Source: Hydractinia symbiolongicarpus
Lineage: Eukaryota; Cnidaria; Hydrozoa; Anthoathecata; Hydractiniidae
Assembly: GCF_029227915.1 (NCBI RefSeq)
Contig: NC_079877.1
Location: 11,779,351 to 11,843,350 of the forward strand
DNA: 64,000 nucleotides
Direction of reading: 5' to 3'
Shown here: positions 45,099 through 57,221 of the stretch, piece after piece
How the letters are laid out: each line of letters starts with the position of its first letter
Numbering within the stretch: position 1 is the first letter of the stretch
Position numbers and translations under genes: made by a program
The notes under the pieces: generated by a model
The model's input: the letters and a program-made list of their open reading frames with translations, nothing else
Databases searched by the model: none
What the model was told of the DNA's origin: nothing

Positions 45099-47400
45099 AT
45101 GAACAGGAGAAGGACATCTTTCTGCAGGGGTATCGATCTGTACAGTGTCCTCTCAAAAGGCAGTGCAAGACAGATATACCACAACACTATCGCCCCTTCG
45201 CGTAGAGCTTTTTCAAATTCCAATAAATTGTTTGTATTTATAGACTACGTCAGCAGGGTGGAAAGTAAGTGTACTGAGTATTTGGTTACATTGGCATACG
45301 GTACAAAATGGATTGTGAACGATCGTGCAGTCATGCTTGATAGAACGGTAAGTAAGCCAATCGTCTCTCCCAGAAAGTTACACAAGGTGTTTCCGTTAGC
45401 CGCAGCTATCATCCTTGCCATCTGTACCCACATTACTCGGCACCCTTGAATAATTCTATCGTTTAGGTTTATTGGACGATACTATTACAGAGAGTTTAAC
45501 AAAAAGCTACAAGTCCATCACAGAATCCTGAGGCTACTTAGAAAAATGACTTTTACGACAGCAAGATTAATACTGCCGAAGCATTAGTGAAGGGACTAAA
45601 AAGGAAGAAAGCACAGTCTCGAGCATCACAGGAACAGAAAAATATATATGTAACAGGAAAATCGATATAGCTCCACACTTTGGCTGAGTTGGAAGTGCAT
45701 GGCGAAGAGCATTTGAAACAAGCTTTGTATGCTGCCCTCCCATGAATGCCCCTATGAATAAGTCAGTAGATATCGTGCAACAATTCTTGTGCAACATCTC
45801 TTGCTTGGTGTGTGATACAATATGTTACCAATAAAGTCGTAACGGTGGCTGTTGCACAACTGTCGCTCAATACTCTTAATGTTCATGGGAGCTGTCCTAA
45901 AGGCTATAACATATTGAAGGAGCAATAAAGACAACGTATAAAGAGCATCGTAAACAATAACTATGAAAAAGAATCCCAGGAGCTTGTTGCAAAAGGGCAA
46001 AAGAAGGATAAGGAAGAGATTCTAAAAAAAATTATTCTGTGTAGTATGCACTAACAAATTAATTCATACATCTTACAAAACTTATGCGTAGCCTACAGTT
46101 TCAACAGTATCTCCACTGATTGATAAGTCCCAGCCAAAGACTATATGGCTTATTTTCGCTGCAGGCTGATCCGTGCCTACCTCTATATTTTTACGCCGTT
46201 CAGCTTCATTGCAAGATCGTAAGAAAACCCATCATTTGCCTTGAACCATCCTTGAACTTTGCTTTTTATATTTTTGATTTTCTCTTACATAACTGCTCTC
46301 TTCTCTGTTTGTTGATTTCATTATATAGTTGCCTCCCATAATTTTGAAATCTCTTCTTCTACAGATACAGGCTTTGTGTTATGCCAGCATGTGAAAGACA
46401 CATCTCGTATGATGTAGGATTATGACAATGTTTGTTCCAACATTGACTGTTTGCATGAGGATGTTGTAGCACTTAAAGCTATTTATGATGATTAACCACT
46501 AAGCAGTCAGGACTTGCTCAACAACATATGCATCACATTCATGTTCATCTTTGTTAAAAACAGTTGCGTTGTTGTCACAAAGGAAAAGGAAGCATTTGCT
46601 ATGCATTGGATATTCCAAATACATCTGTAAGAAACAATTTTTAACTTGTACATACACATCGCTAATTGTTAGGACCGCGCTACCGTCGCAAGGTGGTAAT
46701 TTCTTCTTGTAAAAGCTAGTGGCTATGTTGTCTGTCTGTCCATTGCTGTTTGGCTGTTTGGAAATATATCGGTCCTTCTTGCAACTGCTCAAGAGATGAT
46801 ATTGAATGTGAGTTTCTCCACTGTTTTATCAAATTTGATCAAACGACATTGCTGGCGCAAAATTCTCCCTATATGCTGAAGTAGCATCAAAATGAACATT
46901 TTTAGGCGTCATTATCACTAATGGGGATGTAACCAACCAAGTTCTTTGTTCTTATTTCCAAGGATAAAGTCACTGTGTACCAAGCTTTCTATGTTTTCGA
47001 TATTGTACACGGTTCAATCCCTTTTGTTTTCTTTCACAATCTTTTTTTTTCAAGTTTTAACATAGAAATCCTTTTTTACTTTATTTAACAATTCCTGGTT
47101 TAAAGTAATATCGAGTAATGGACAAGCTTTTTTAGTGTGTAAGCATGTTCCATTATAACATGTGATGTAATTCTGGTAGCAGAACCAGCATTTCCACTGT
47201 ACCGGGAGCCTACGCCCACATTTGCATTCCACTCCGCATCGATAAATCTTTTACAAGCATTGTTTCATACCCTTTTCTTTTTTAGATTTGCTGGCCAAAA
47301 AAATGCACACGTCTTTGCAACTTTTCAAGGTCTGTTTTTCAAATTCTGTAAAGCTTCAATCTAGGATTTTGTCTAGATGCCAACTAACGACTTAATCCAG
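45099..47400. pseudogene. Copy 2: strongly decayed right end of a related virus-like element
   Basis: On plus, 45960-46030 reads 'KESQELVAKGQKKDKEE', a relative of the coiled-coil region in the gene at 42632-43339. On minus, arm gene A appears at 46792-46499 ('VLTISDVYVQVKNCFLQMYL'). The Cys-rich protein follows at 47232-47050 ('MECKCGRRLPVQW', 'YQNYITCYNG') and the DUF4116 C-terminus at about 47395-47300 ('WHLDKILD', then 'FTEFEKQTL'). Order and strand equal copy 1. Other frames, such as 45099-45449, are not assigned. Everything is interrupted. Confidence 0.65.
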
Positions 47401-50400
47401 AAACGGAGTTTTTCCTCTGTACTTAAATACTTATACTATCCTCTCTTCTTCTTGAAAATGTTATTCTCCACACGCAATGGCTGCATGTTGTAAGTGCAGT
47501 TATATTTGTCTTGTATTTTTTACTTGAATATTTTTTGTTGTCCCTAGCAAAGGACTTTGTGTTCGAATTTCCATTATTTAAGTTTACTTAATGTATTCCA
47601 TCTGTTAAAGTTACAATGCCACGCCCAATCTAATCTAGGGAGGCTATTTCTATGTCATTATCTGGCGCATTTTAAATACTTACCAAAATACTTAACAGTT
47701 TCTTAAACGTGAAAATACATCTTTGATGAATGAGATTTGCTTTTTCCTTTTTCATCAGCCATACTGGTTCCTGATGGACAGAACACTTGAGCAAATTTCT
47801 GATTTTGTGTAAATATCAATCATATTGTCGCATAATTTTGGATAGATGAAGTATTTTCGAGAAGTTTATTTTTACGCAACTTTTTATGCGCATTTGATTT
47901 TCGCGTACCTAGGTTTAATGCCCTCCAATGGACTACACATCCTTTAAAATTAGGAGGTTGTAAAATTTTAACTTTTGTTGCATTAACACACAGATCGTTT
48001 TGCATGGCTGGTCGGCTTCAAAAAATTCAGCAATCACGAAATTTTAAAGTTCTGCGCAAACTGATTTTCGCCCTCCTTCAGATAGATGCGCGAAAGATGA
48101 TGTGGATACAATAGTTTGCAAGCTATTGTTTCCACATCATCTTTCGCGCACAATTTATATTTGTGGGAAGAAAATTTTATTCAAATATAAATAAATGTAA
48201 ATTAGAAAGCTTAGGCACTTTTTTAAAAAATGGTGAAAAAAATAAGACTAAAATAAATTTTACTGATTTATAATGTTTTATAACAAAAAAATAAAAATAG
48301 CTTAAAATGTAAGAACCAGTTAAGAAAACCAAAACTAAATTTTCTAAAAAAATTTTTAGATCAAGTTTTTCTTCGTACTACTAAAGCATGTTTCTACAGT
48401 AACATAACTTCGAAATTACATATTTCTTCCAACCTTAAATTATTCAACATCGTCCCTCAATCTAACCCTATATTTCTTTTTTTTTAAAGGAATACAAATA
48501 AGAACATTTGTGGCAGAAAAAAAATGAAATTTGTAAACATACTTTCTGTATATAATAAAAAGGCAACACACTAAAAGATCGCACAAGGTCGAGGACTCCC
48601 GCGCATTGGGTCTAGTTTTTTATCGAAAACACATGCGGTTTTTCATGGTCAGTGTTTTTAATGCAGATCTCCATCGGAGACGCTATTTCCTCAGCCCTTA
48701 CGATATAGAAAACTAGGGAAGTGGGAGGAACAAAGATGGCGTCATGGAAAAGCTATTTTTTTCAGAAACCGAAAGTGCGAAAACAAACGTCAGCGTAGAA
48801 AATAGAGGATATTAAAGCATTGCTTTCCAAAACATTTATTTTTTACCAAGGAGATCCTTATTTGGTATTTAATAAACGTATCTTATTCCAGGGAAAATCT
48901 GTAGAAAAAGTATTAAAAATATTCACACTTAGCTCATAGCTAGCACTAATACGGGAACGAAATTAATAAAACTTTTTCCTCTTTTTCAAAAAGCATATGG
49001 TGAGACAAAACTTTTTCAATAGAATTAATTCAGTGTTGTAAAGATAAACAAAAACGAATTCAATTGATAAGCTCAATAGTACTGTGAGTAATCCACTACA
49101 CATCTGTCAACGTCAGAATTCATGATGTCGGAGCTGACGTCATCCTAAGACGACGATAACACCACTATGTTTTGTGTAGAGGTCGCATGATAAGTTTGGG
49201 GTATTTTAAATGAACTTCACGCGCGATACATGAATAAAAATAGATAATTAATAACTCTTAACGAGACCGCAATTAACGTCATGTTCTTTCTACTAGCATT
49301 GGTTAATTCCATCCACTGTTTAAAAATTAAAGGATTTCTAATTCGCATTATTTTCGACTTTCGTTTCAAGCAGTCTTTTTTTACTTTTTAAAAATCATTT
49401 AAATAATAAAGCCACTACACGTTTTTCAGATTAAATTCAACCTCGATCATGGCATCTTGCGTTCTTTTGTTATGAGGATGAAACACTTTATCTTCGTCAT
49501 AACGGCCCAGGGTCTGTTAGCCCCTGAGCCGTTATTAAAGGGGCCAACAATGTTGTCATTGTCAAAAAAAATCAAAAAAAGGCAAAATGGGAACGGGTTT
49601 AGGTCCATAAGTTTTAAATGTCAAAAATCCCGAATTAGTACAAGTATAAAAACGCAATATATTTAACGTTGCTTAGTTGAAGAGATCCACCAAGTTCGAA
49701 GCAAACATACAAACATACTGCGCCGAATATTTGGCGGCTTGCTTTGGCCCGAGCATCCCCATCTTACTTATTGTTTGAACTGGCAGCTAGGAACGAGTTT
49801 GGTTTTCGGTGCTGTGTTAGAACACAATGACTTCCACTTTCGTCCATGAGTGTGCGGTGAAATTTGTAATTTGTCATAAAAGATGACATGAGATTCTTAT
49901 AAGGTTTTAATGTTTCAATATTGAAACATTGATTGATCATACGAACTTTCCAACCAGCAACGACAAATAATTTTTCCGCGTCGACTAACAACAAATTGAC
50001 TCGATTACGGACTTGAAAAAAAGATGTATTTTCATTCAGTGTTAAAAGATTTATTTCAAAACAAAGGCTTCTTTGGTACAATTTACAGTACTAATTATAA
50101 AAATTAAAATGAAGAAAGAAAAATAGTTCGTAATAACAAATCTACAAGTTTTGTTGGCAACTAAAGATATTCTAACCAATTTTTCATAAAAATATAGAAA
50201 AATAAAATATTTCTTGCACACAGGTATAAAAAATTAAAAGAAAGAATACATTTCACACGATATAAAAACAAAAATGACAAATAATATATATATATATATA
50301 TATAATAAATACGTCTCCAAAAAAGATCTCCACAAAAATTATAGAAACCAATCAAGACAAAAATCGGTTCATTTTTTTTTTGACGTCAAATTCCAGGTAT

Positions 50401-50703
50401 TTTTACTCACAATGCAACGAGTCAAAAGATACAAAGAACTAGCACTTAATAAATAGAGCCTATAAGAACGACCACCCAAAACATTAAAACGTAACAAAAA
50501 ATGTTACTAGTCTTTTCTGAAAGTTTTATTCCCGTGCATTAGTCCCCATGTTGTCAAACCTGTCACAAAAATATGCTTTTGAAAAAACAATACAACATGC
50601 GTTCTGACCACCCGTTCAGGGTAAACAAAAAACCTTTCCCATTAAGAATCTACAATTCCAATTCTAATATCCTCTTGTGTCTCAATACAATGTTTTTTTC
50701 TCA
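47401..50703. other. Mostly non-coding; one unassigned minus frame
   Basis: AT-rich with dispersed short frames. A 105-codon minus frame at 50081-49764 ('LLLVDAEKLFVVAGWKVRMI') has protein-like composition but no partner exons or family that I recognise; it may be 3' UTR of the cassette at 50704. An (AT)n run lies at about 50283-50304. The strong hairpin at 48087-48150 is listed separately. Confidence 0.45.
48087..48150. ncRNA. 28-bp near-perfect hairpin (candidate small-RNA precursor or foldback)
   Basis: Arms 48087-48114 (starts TGCGCGAAAGATGATGTGGA) and 48123-48150 pair at 27 of 28 positions around an 8-base loop. Size and pairing resemble cnidarian microRNA precursors, whose arms pair almost completely. 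A palindromic mobile fragment is the alternative. No second copy was seen in this window. Confidence 0.35.
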
Positions 50704-53577
50704 TTACTCGGCAGAATGTCTCGGGATACCTCTGGCAGGTTTCTCCGGTTTAGGGGAGTCAGGGACGCCACTAGTCGGACCTGTAGCCGGGTACCCGTCA
50801 GCACCGACTTTCATTTGGGCGTAATCTGTTTTCAGGTTGTCGGGTCTTGGGCCATCGCGCCCACCTCCGCCACTTCGATTCACTTCAGCGTACACTTGTT
50901 TCGGCTGGTCTTGAGACATAGCTGCTGAAGGTTGTGCATACTGAGGCTAAAACGAATGATTGAATGGATGAATAAACGAATGAATAAAACAGGCGATAGA
51001 ATACGATATCCGTAAATCCTAGGAGAATTGAGGTTACTTAATTACCCACGAGACTGCACAAACAGACTAATTTGACGCTAAAAATTAGAAGTGAGGAAAA
51101 TTTAGGTCCAATTTGAAAGGTATCTAAAAAAAGTAACTGCGTTGGGGTGCACAACTAAACAATATACTTTCTCACACTTATTTCCCAGAAATACAGAAAG
51201 CGCTGTACGTAAACAATTTGTAACATTAGACTATCAGAAATATGTTTTGAGGCGAAACAGAAGAATGAGGATTTGTAAGGTGTAGGTGAGTTAAGGAGTT
51301 TTAAGGATGGTGGAATTTGTACTTCAGAAAAAAAACACAAAGGGTAAATGTTTACCATTTCATCACGTGGTTGTGTTGTCTGTACACTTGTCAACTGCTG
51401 ACTAAAGAAGAGAATGGACTAAATTTGTTAGGAAAGGGATATTGCTAAATGAACCGGCAGACCTTGTAAAGTTTGTAATCAGTCCTTGTTTTCAAAACAC
51501 AATCTTATTAGGCATTTGTCATTTTTTAAGGTAACAAACATTGATACTTTTTCCAATAAGCAAATTCAATTTTTGATTGTTTATACAAGAGATCTCGGCT
51601 AAAAGCTTGTTTTATCTTCCATACAACGACGCCGAGACGATGCTAAGACGGTGGAAAGCTTGACGGTGGTAAGCTGCTTGCTATACCACAAGATCTAAAA
51701 TTCCTTATTTTGTTTTTTAGTCCGAGAGACAGAAATTTAAAGTTGGTTATTAACACAAAAGGCGATCGACACACTATCATTTGTTTTGTTTTTTACTATA
51801 AAAAATATAGATATTGGGCCGGGACACATTTCACTCTTTCCATGAGTTTCTCCCTGTCGAATTAAAACTTTCCTGACCAATTGGAAGCACACTCTTCCCT
51901 TATTTCGACAAAAACCTACTTGCAATATAAAAAAACTATAAATTTAAAAAATAAATAAGTTATCAGCTGAAATATATTTAAAATGGCCAAGCTGTAGAAG
52001 AGGAAGTTGGTGTTTATTTATAATTAGTTTAATTAAAAAAAATTAATTACTCTCTTTACTATGTCTTACGTTGGTGTTGTCTGGAATGTTGCTTTAATAC
52101 GTAAGGAAACTGCATTTTTACTTAGAATAGAACTTTCACTTGTGGTTAAGTTGTATATTGCAAAGGCTAAAGGTCAAGTACATCAACTAATAACAAGTGT
52201 TTTAATTGTGTTTCTAAAAACGTCATTTTGTGACAACATTGATACATTTGACTGGGCCATCAAGATCTACATTCTTAGTTTACATTCACGCATTTTCTTA
52301 ATATAACTCAACACCAAACCTACATGATAAAGTAATACTTTATAATACATTTCCTATCAGTCCCCATAAAACTTGATGACTTTACAGTTTTTTATTTTAG
52401 CTTCTCTGAAACATTACAGGTTTTCCATACTGCACAAACCCTAACATTCTGTAAAACGTTTTATCCGATAAAAAGTTTACTTGGAATCCTCACAACATAC
52501 AAAAAAAAATCAAAATACAGCTCAGTATTGGTTTTGTAGATGTTATTTTCAACACTGCTTCGCAGTCTGTATCAACACACTATTTCCTTATGTTTGCGAT
52601 ACTGTACATGATAAAACTTTGATTTTTCTTGAGCAAATTTTTGTTAAATTTTTCCTAATTCCTCCCCTTAAAAAAAGGACTATTTCCTAGAATAGCTGAA
52701 ATGCAGATGTTGTAACCAATATTTTAAAACAACAACAGCAGAAGAATGTGATTTCAACATACATACCCCTCGCCGGACTTGTTTAATTGTTCACCTACAA
52801 AAAATTAGAAGTAAAACATTTCATTGATGTTAAAGTGTATTATATCAAGCAATAAAAAATCAGACAATCTATCCAACACCAAGGGCACTCTCTGGATTAG
52901 TAGATACTACGTTTGTATTTCTGTTTCTTATTAATTTTTAAGACTGTTTGATATGCACATTAGTTAGCCTGAGAGATAGAAAAATCTGTTATTGCTTTCT
53001 GCCATTTAATCACAGTTCAATTCTCTATTCAACAATTTGTTTTTGACTTTTTTAAGAAGTGATTTGAAGCTGGATTCTAATATTGTGACCAAAAATTACA
53101 CAAAAACTTGTACAGTAGTGCCAACGCATGTTTTCTGTCAAACTTCATGAGTAAATGCAGTCAGAAGTTTTACAGGATCAATACATGTTATAAATAATAT
53201 CTAGAATTGTAAAAATCCCTGACATGTAAGGCCTTAAGGAACCCTATTTTCTACTTGTTCAATACACCGTCATATCGTAATACAAAACAAAGAACTTAGT
53301 TACAGGTATCAAAAATTTCTTAACAAATCAAATCAAACAATAAATAAAATCAGAAAAAGAAGAAAAGATGTATTTATAATTTACAACACAGGTAGGTAAT
53401 ATACTCTCAAATGCACCATTTTAGTTAAGCAAATTATAAGTGCCTTACGTCTTCGTCGAAGAATGAGTACAACAACAATAACAATTGCGATGATTATCAG
53501 AAGAGTAACGACAACACCAACAATAACTCCTGTATTGTCTTTCTTTTTATCACTAGGTGGTGGATGGACACTTGGAT
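50704..53577 (-). CDS. Alr-type transmembrane and cytoplasmic cassette (four exons, no own ectodomain)
   Basis: Exons 53577-53449, 52794-52767, 51401-51356 and 50946-50704 (TAA) join in frame: entering phase 1, then 1, 2, 0, exactly as in the tail exons of the neighbouring Alr gene. Exon 1 codes a Pro/Lys stalk, a membrane helix ('GVIVGVVVTLLIIIAIVIVV') and 'LILRRRR'. The tail has tyrosine motifs 'PQYAQP', 'QVYAEVN' and 'DYAQMKV'. It aligns with 'QVIYSDVG' and 'AIYSEMKV' of the other tail, including a following 'GYP'. No signal peptide or Ig exon is present between this cassette and the Alr stop at 55892. It is therefore either an alternative 3' end of that gene or the remains of a second receptor. 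Likely role: coupling surface recognition to SH2-type signalling. Confidence 0.7.
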
Positions 53578-54834
53578 CTATATAACAAAGACAAAATTAA
53601 TTACAGAAAAAATGAAGCAAAATTTGAATTCTAGTTCTACCAAGATAAAAAAAATATTTACCTACCAAGGTTTTCATGAAAATGAAAATTGAAATTCGAA
53701 ACAAACAATGTATTTACTGACACAACCATTTTATTAAATTTTAGAAGAGGTCAGGGATCCAGGGGTAGGGGTGGGAGGGGTGTTTGTACAAAGAGGTACT
53801 GGAAAGTGAAATGTAAGGCAAAAAAAAGGAAAAACTAATATCGCATTGTTTTTTCAAAATATAATATCTGAACTATTTTTACAATAAGTGCAGCAAATGC
53901 ATGAACAACTTGAAAACTAAAAAGTACTCCTAAATCGAGAGCTGTAAATGCAAAGTTTAAAATGTGTACAATACTATAGAAACTTCAAGTCTTCTTTTAC
54001 ACAGCCAGTATAACAACAGCTTCTAAAAGCAGCAAAGTGAACAAAATTAAAACAGAACACATTGTTCAATATAATAATACATATTAATGTTCGTTTACCT
54101 TGATTGAAATGCATTGAAAAACAGTCATCTCATAATCTAACTGATTCATCTTGCTTCAACTGTACGATACACATTTGCATACAATATATGTTAGATTCTG
54201 ACACATTCCGTTAGGTATTTTAACAAAAAGCCTTTATAAACTCCAGACCTTGCAAATCTGAAATGGTGTTTATCACTGGGGTTCCTATACATTTTCGATG
54301 AAAAAATTAAAGAAAAGAGAAAAAAAAATTTTCTTTAATTTTCACATTCTTAAAAAACACAAGAGAAAGAACACAAAGAACTTTAAAAAAACAAATACAC
54401 ATTTCCAAGATAAAACTAAAACTACAAGTCAATACCACTTTCACACGGCTAGAATTAAACACAATAATAGAGGCTGGAACATAAACAATAAAAGCAGGAT
54501 AAAATAATAGTTTAATGGTGTTTATTGTCACTTCTATGCAAATATAAGATATCAGAAACTTTTTCATGGTAAAGTTTAGCTCAAATTAGATTTGTTTGCT
54601 CAAATTAGATTCGTGAAGAATAACATTTAAGATCGTGTTTATTGTTATACACAAGAAAAATTATTTACAACGTAAAAAAGGGTTTTAAAGTTTTTGTATA
54701 TTCCCATCACCATTAATGTTATTATAATTTTGCATAGTAAAATTCTTTATCTGGAATTAAATATTATTAGAGCTTTTAAATTCTTTAAAAAAATCACATC
54801 GATTACGCTACTCGCATCATCAGCTACTGTTATC

Positions 54835-54935
54835 TCAGAAGATGATAAAAAATGCCATCCATGTACACATGGTTCCAAAAACTGATGTGATTGCCATCTT
54901 ACTTGTAGAGATCGCTCCATTGGTTGGTGTAACAG
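54835..54935 (-). CDS. Alternative terminal exon: tail-less, GPI-like C-terminus
   Basis: A splice acceptor (TTTTCCAG) at 54936 opens phase-1 coding: 'VTPTNGAISTSKMAITSV' followed by a hydrophobic end '...CTWMAFFIIF' and a TGA (54837-54835). The preceding spacer exon of the Alr gene ends in phase 1, so splicing 56789 to 54935 would keep the frame. Small residues before a hydrophobic end without any cytoplasmic part are what a GPI-anchor signal looks like. Could also be a decayed membrane exon. Transcript evidence is needed to assign it. Confidence 0.45.
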
Positions 54936-55891
54936 CTGGAAAACAAATGTAAAAATTTACAGAATTTAAAGTATTACATTAAGGAAGGTTATATTTTAAA
55001 CATTACATTTTAGATACATTGAACAGGCTTATATATTGCATTTTGGTTTATGACTGTTTTCTCATGCACAAAAGACAGAAGAAATACAGCAATTATTAAA
55101 GTGACTAGAAAAAGTATTTTTAATTTTCTTAACTAATGGAAGAGCACATTATCTGCTTTAAAAATACGCTTTTATTTTTAATTAGCCCTGCTTTTAGTTT
55201 GTTACATCTTTATGATGGAATTAGTAAGGGGAGTACAAATTAAAAAGGTCGCTTGCACATAAAAGTATATGTTGATCCTAAAAACTGTTCTTTTACATAT
55301 AAATATAAATAAAAAAATTGAGCATTTGAGATCCCCAATAATCTAAAAATCAAAAAAATTGGCTACTTATTTTTCAGGTTTACACATGTGGTATATGTGG
55401 TATCATTTTTAGAATTCAATTTCGGAACGATACGATATAGTGACATAAGAGATATATGATATTTTCTTGTTGCTACAGCTACATCCTCTTTTTAATTTTA
55501 AATTTTAATTTTTTAGACTTCAAAAATTAGTAACCAAAAAACAAATTAACACCATCATCTGTACAAAAGTATAAAATATTTATTAGAGCACCTAAGAAAT
55601 TATAATAAAAAACTAAATATTATTTCCAAAATATTACAACACTATTTCTAAATATTGAATGTTATTAAATGATAACACAAAACCTTCGAAGCTGAATTTA
55701 TTGTTTTTGATTGACAAGCTAAATATTCCCATCTTGATTTTCCCTGTTTATTCCCAAGCAACAAAATCTAAATTGAGAGGATGATAATTTAAAATGTTAA
55801 TTTAATAGGGAAATGTTAAGTTGTCGTATATACAGGAACACATAATTATATATACAAGATAAACATATATATTCATTAACATTGGATTCCA

Positions 55892-57184
55892 CTAAACAAC
55901 TACACCCTCGTAGTGGTCAGCATCGCTATCACTGTCAGAATGGGAATTTGGACCCACAGCAGAGTATACACCTTTTTCTCGACTTAGATTATTGCCATCA
56001 ACTGGATAGCCTCTTGAATCAACTTTCATTTCTGAGTATATAGCTGGAGCAACTACAGGTTTTGGACCAGTTCTGCCACCACCCATTCCAACATCTGAAT
56101 AAATGACTTGATCAGGATTGTTTTTCCTATCTTCACTAGAGCTTGGTTGAGCATATGTTTTCGGCATATTTAAATCCATAACATAATCATTCTACAACAA
56201 ACAAAATATTTATGAAATGCTAGATTTCATTTTAGTCAAAATGAAAAAAAAAATGGATACAAGTTTCAAAGTATTTAAAATTATTAATGCCCCTTTACCT
56301 CCTCTGGTTCTTCATAACGCAATGGATAATTACTAAAAACAAATGAAACGTGATATAACACAAGAATGCTACAAATAAAGCATGATTTTGTAAACAATCG
56401 ATAAAACCAGGAAAAAGACATTGCATAAATGTCTTACCTCTCGTCATTTTCTAAAATAAAAAAAAATATTGTATAAAAATAATGTAAAAACAAACACAGA
56501 ACAAAACAAACAAACAAACAAACAAACAAACAAACATAATTTCACTTACTTCTACGCTTTAAAACACACACTATCACTATAATAATAATGATTATGATGA
56601 TGACAGACACAACAACTCCGATTATTAACCCTTTGTTATTTCCATCATCTAAAAAAAAAAACAGAACAGCATCAGCAAGTGTTAATGATATTAAGTGCTG
56701 CTCATATGGAAAGTTTTTCTCTGTTTAGCAGGAAAATGTTTCAGCATAATTATTCAAACAATGTGTTAAAATCTAAAAGTATCTAGACCTTTCTTTGGTG
56801 GATTGGGTGGTCGGGTTGATGAGAAAACATCCTCGCTTTTATCTCCACGTTGACCATTGTATATCCCTCTGATGTTGACAGATGTGGTTCTTAGTATTTC
56901 TTGGGAACAGTTTTTAAAAGTATTGCCAGTCACTTCAAAATTTTTTCCGGTATTAAAAGTAAGTTGATATGTCACTTTACAATTTCCGGTATCCTCTGTC
57001 TTCCAATTCACATGGACACAATTATCTTGATGGTAATATGCTATGGCAGTTGCAACTGCTGGTGTAACTAAAAAAATATACATTATCTAACAGGCAATGC
57101 TGCTTCAAAACTTTATTATATCATGCACAAAATCTTTTAACATGTTTGCTACACTACAAAAAATCTTTATTTATACATATATAC

Positions 57185-57221
<37 letters not shown>

